A DNA stretch of 40,604 bases from Anaerolineales bacterium (lineage in GTDB: Bacteria > Chloroflexota > Anaerolineae > Anaerolineales > UBA11657): NCBI GenBank assembly GCA_022450585.1, contig JAKUPR010000011.1:1-40604 (forward strand). The letters run 5' to 3'. The notes under the pieces are model-generated. The model was not told the origin of the DNA, ran no database searches, and saw only the letters and a program-made list of their open reading frames with translations. This document shows, piece after piece, positions 39,238 through 40,604 of this stretch. How positions within the stretch are numbered: position 1 is the first letter of the stretch; each line of letters begins with the position of its first letter. A program made the translations under genes and the position numbers.

Positions 39238-40604
39238 CTAATTAACATTTACAGTAAACATTATAAGCGCCATAACAAAATTTACCATCAATAACACTGC
39301 CCCTATTACTAGAACAACACGCATGCCTCCGCTCAACCTGCGTAAAGGCCGTATATGCTGGCCAGCGAGAAGACGTCGCAAAGCATGTATCGTTTCTCTG
39401 ATAGTATCTTTTTGGGAATTGGTAGGCGCACCAACCCAGTCCCATCCGGGCCGCGACAGCGGTACCAGTAGCTTACGAGCAGGGCTCTCAGCTACTAGAC
39501 CAGCCAAGTCTCCGGGCGCTATGACTACGTCATCCGCCGACAACCCGTCTGTTACACCCGTCACTGCAATTTGCTCAATTACCAGTCCTGGGAATTCATC
39601 CCGGAGCACCAAACCAAGCGCAGCACCAAATTCGTCTTCCTCAGGTACCAAAATCACCACACGTACCTGGGTAGCATGATCACGCTCGTAGACCTTTTCT
39701 CGGTCTCGATCCTCACGCAGGCACGCACGATGGTATAGCCACAGACCGGCGGCTAGTACACTGAAAGCGATGGCATGTGCCAACAGACTCAGCAAATCTC
39801 CCGGTACTTCCGTGCCCAAAGCCAAGTTCAACAATTGCGCAAAGATTACAACCGTGCTAGCAAGAACAGTCATAGTAGCAACAAAAAGAAAGAGATAGAG
39901 ATAAATCTTACGGATTGTGGCACGCCGCTCTACCTGGCCCTCCGATCCGGCAGACTGCGAGTTTAGCTGGACTTTTCTCCATGACAGCAGCCAGACCGGG
40001 AGTCCGGCAACCAGCGCAGCGCTAGAACCCGCAACCTGCTCTCGCAGTCCATCCCCAAATCCATTTGTACTGAGCATAGCAATGAGGACACTGATAGTTC
40101 CTCCTAAGCCAATGAGCACTGCTCCTAGACCTATCGTAGCAAGAATATAACGATAAAGCCGGCGGATAGCAGCTTGACTGGGAACATCAGGCGCTAAGTC
40201 GGCATCACGCTGTAGCACTAGTGCGTGATAAGCCCACAACAACCCAAACACGGACATGGTAAGCAGAGCGACACGCAAGTCCCCAGTACTCTCCAACTCT
40301 AGCCATAATCCCAATAACCCGTCTATCAGCGTGGCAGCGATAGTTACCACTGTCAACGATCCGACAAACACGATCACGTAAAGATAGAGCTTACGTAATA
40401 CAGATTCGCGCTCCTCCACTCGTCCGGCATAGAAGAGTACTTGCGCTCGCCGCCAAGACATTTGCCAGAGTGTCAACCCAACTAGCAGACGCGCTGACTG
40501 CTCAGAGACCACAACCCCACCAGGAACGGCAGCAAAACCATCCCCGCCAATCTGAAAAATAAGCCAACGCAGCAGACTAATGAGGCTAGCTGAAGTAAGT
40601 GAAA
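39238..40604 (-). CDS. Partial membrane protein with tandem repeats (DUF5671-like), N-terminus outside window
   Basis: The frame of the listed ORF stays open to the window edge (SLTSASLISLLRWLIFQIGGDGFAAVPGGVVVSEQSARL...); repeated WRRAQ/WRKVQ...ER..(L/I)RK(L/I)YLY(V/L) units. Confidence 0.65.
   Translation of the reverse strand, partial: SLTSASLISLLRWLIFQIGGDGFAAVPGGVVVSEQSARLLVGLTLWQMSWRRAQVLFYAGRVEERESVLRKLYLYVIVFVGSLTVVTIAATLIDGLLGLWLELESTGDLRVALLTMSVFGLLWAYHALVLQRDADLAPDVPSQAAIRRLYRYILATIGLGAVLIGLGGTISVLIAMLSTNGFGDGLREQVAGSSAALVAGLPVWLLSWRKVQLNSQSAGSEGQVERRATIRKIYLYLFLFVATMTVLASTVVIFAQLLNLALGTEVPGDLLSLLAHAIAFSVLAAGLWLYHRACLREDRDREKVYERDHATQVRVVILVPEEDEFGAALGLVLRDEFPGLVIEQIAVTGVTDGLSADDVVIAPGDLAGLVAESPARKLLVPLSRPGWDWVGAPTNSQKDTIRETIHALRRLLAGQHIRPLRRLSGGMRVVLVIGAVLLMVNFVMALIMFTVNVN

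Overview
This looks like a chromosomal segment of a bacterium, plausibly Chloroflexota (inferred from gene content only). I saw no phage, transposon or CRISPR signatures. Main contents: a membrane protein cut by the left edge; MBL-fold hydrolase; zinc alcohol dehydrogenase; mutL; an operon-like run of small membrane protein, S41 lipoprotein, CoA-transferase subunit A and CtpA protease; tRNA-Gly(CCC); a pantothenate operon on the minus strand (panB-panE-panC-coaX) ending in a fused PfkB kinase / Cys-rich HhH-glycosylase-like gene; M29 aminopeptidase; EamA transporter; DUF503; LipM-like ligase; korBA; EthD-like protein; surE; ridA; tRNA-Val(GAC); thrS; CIRCE-groES-groEL; serC; PIG-L deacetylase; an S41-like lipoprotein with both catalytic residues replaced; a LysM-sortase next to an LPITG surface protein; a GT39-like glycosyltransferase; a dehydrogenase remnant; a HIBADH-family dehydrogenase; and a repeat membrane protein running off the right edge. 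The strongest second-look items are: (1) a promoter / structured leader / intrinsic terminator directly upstream of panB (riboswitch or attenuator candidate); (2) the PfkB-[Cys4 glycosylase-like] fusion at the end of the pan/coaX operon; (3) the sortase and its adjacent LPITG substrate, with the same LPITG pentapeptide inside the sortase itself; (4) an S41 pseudo-protease. All family calls come from reading motifs by eye; no database searches were run.
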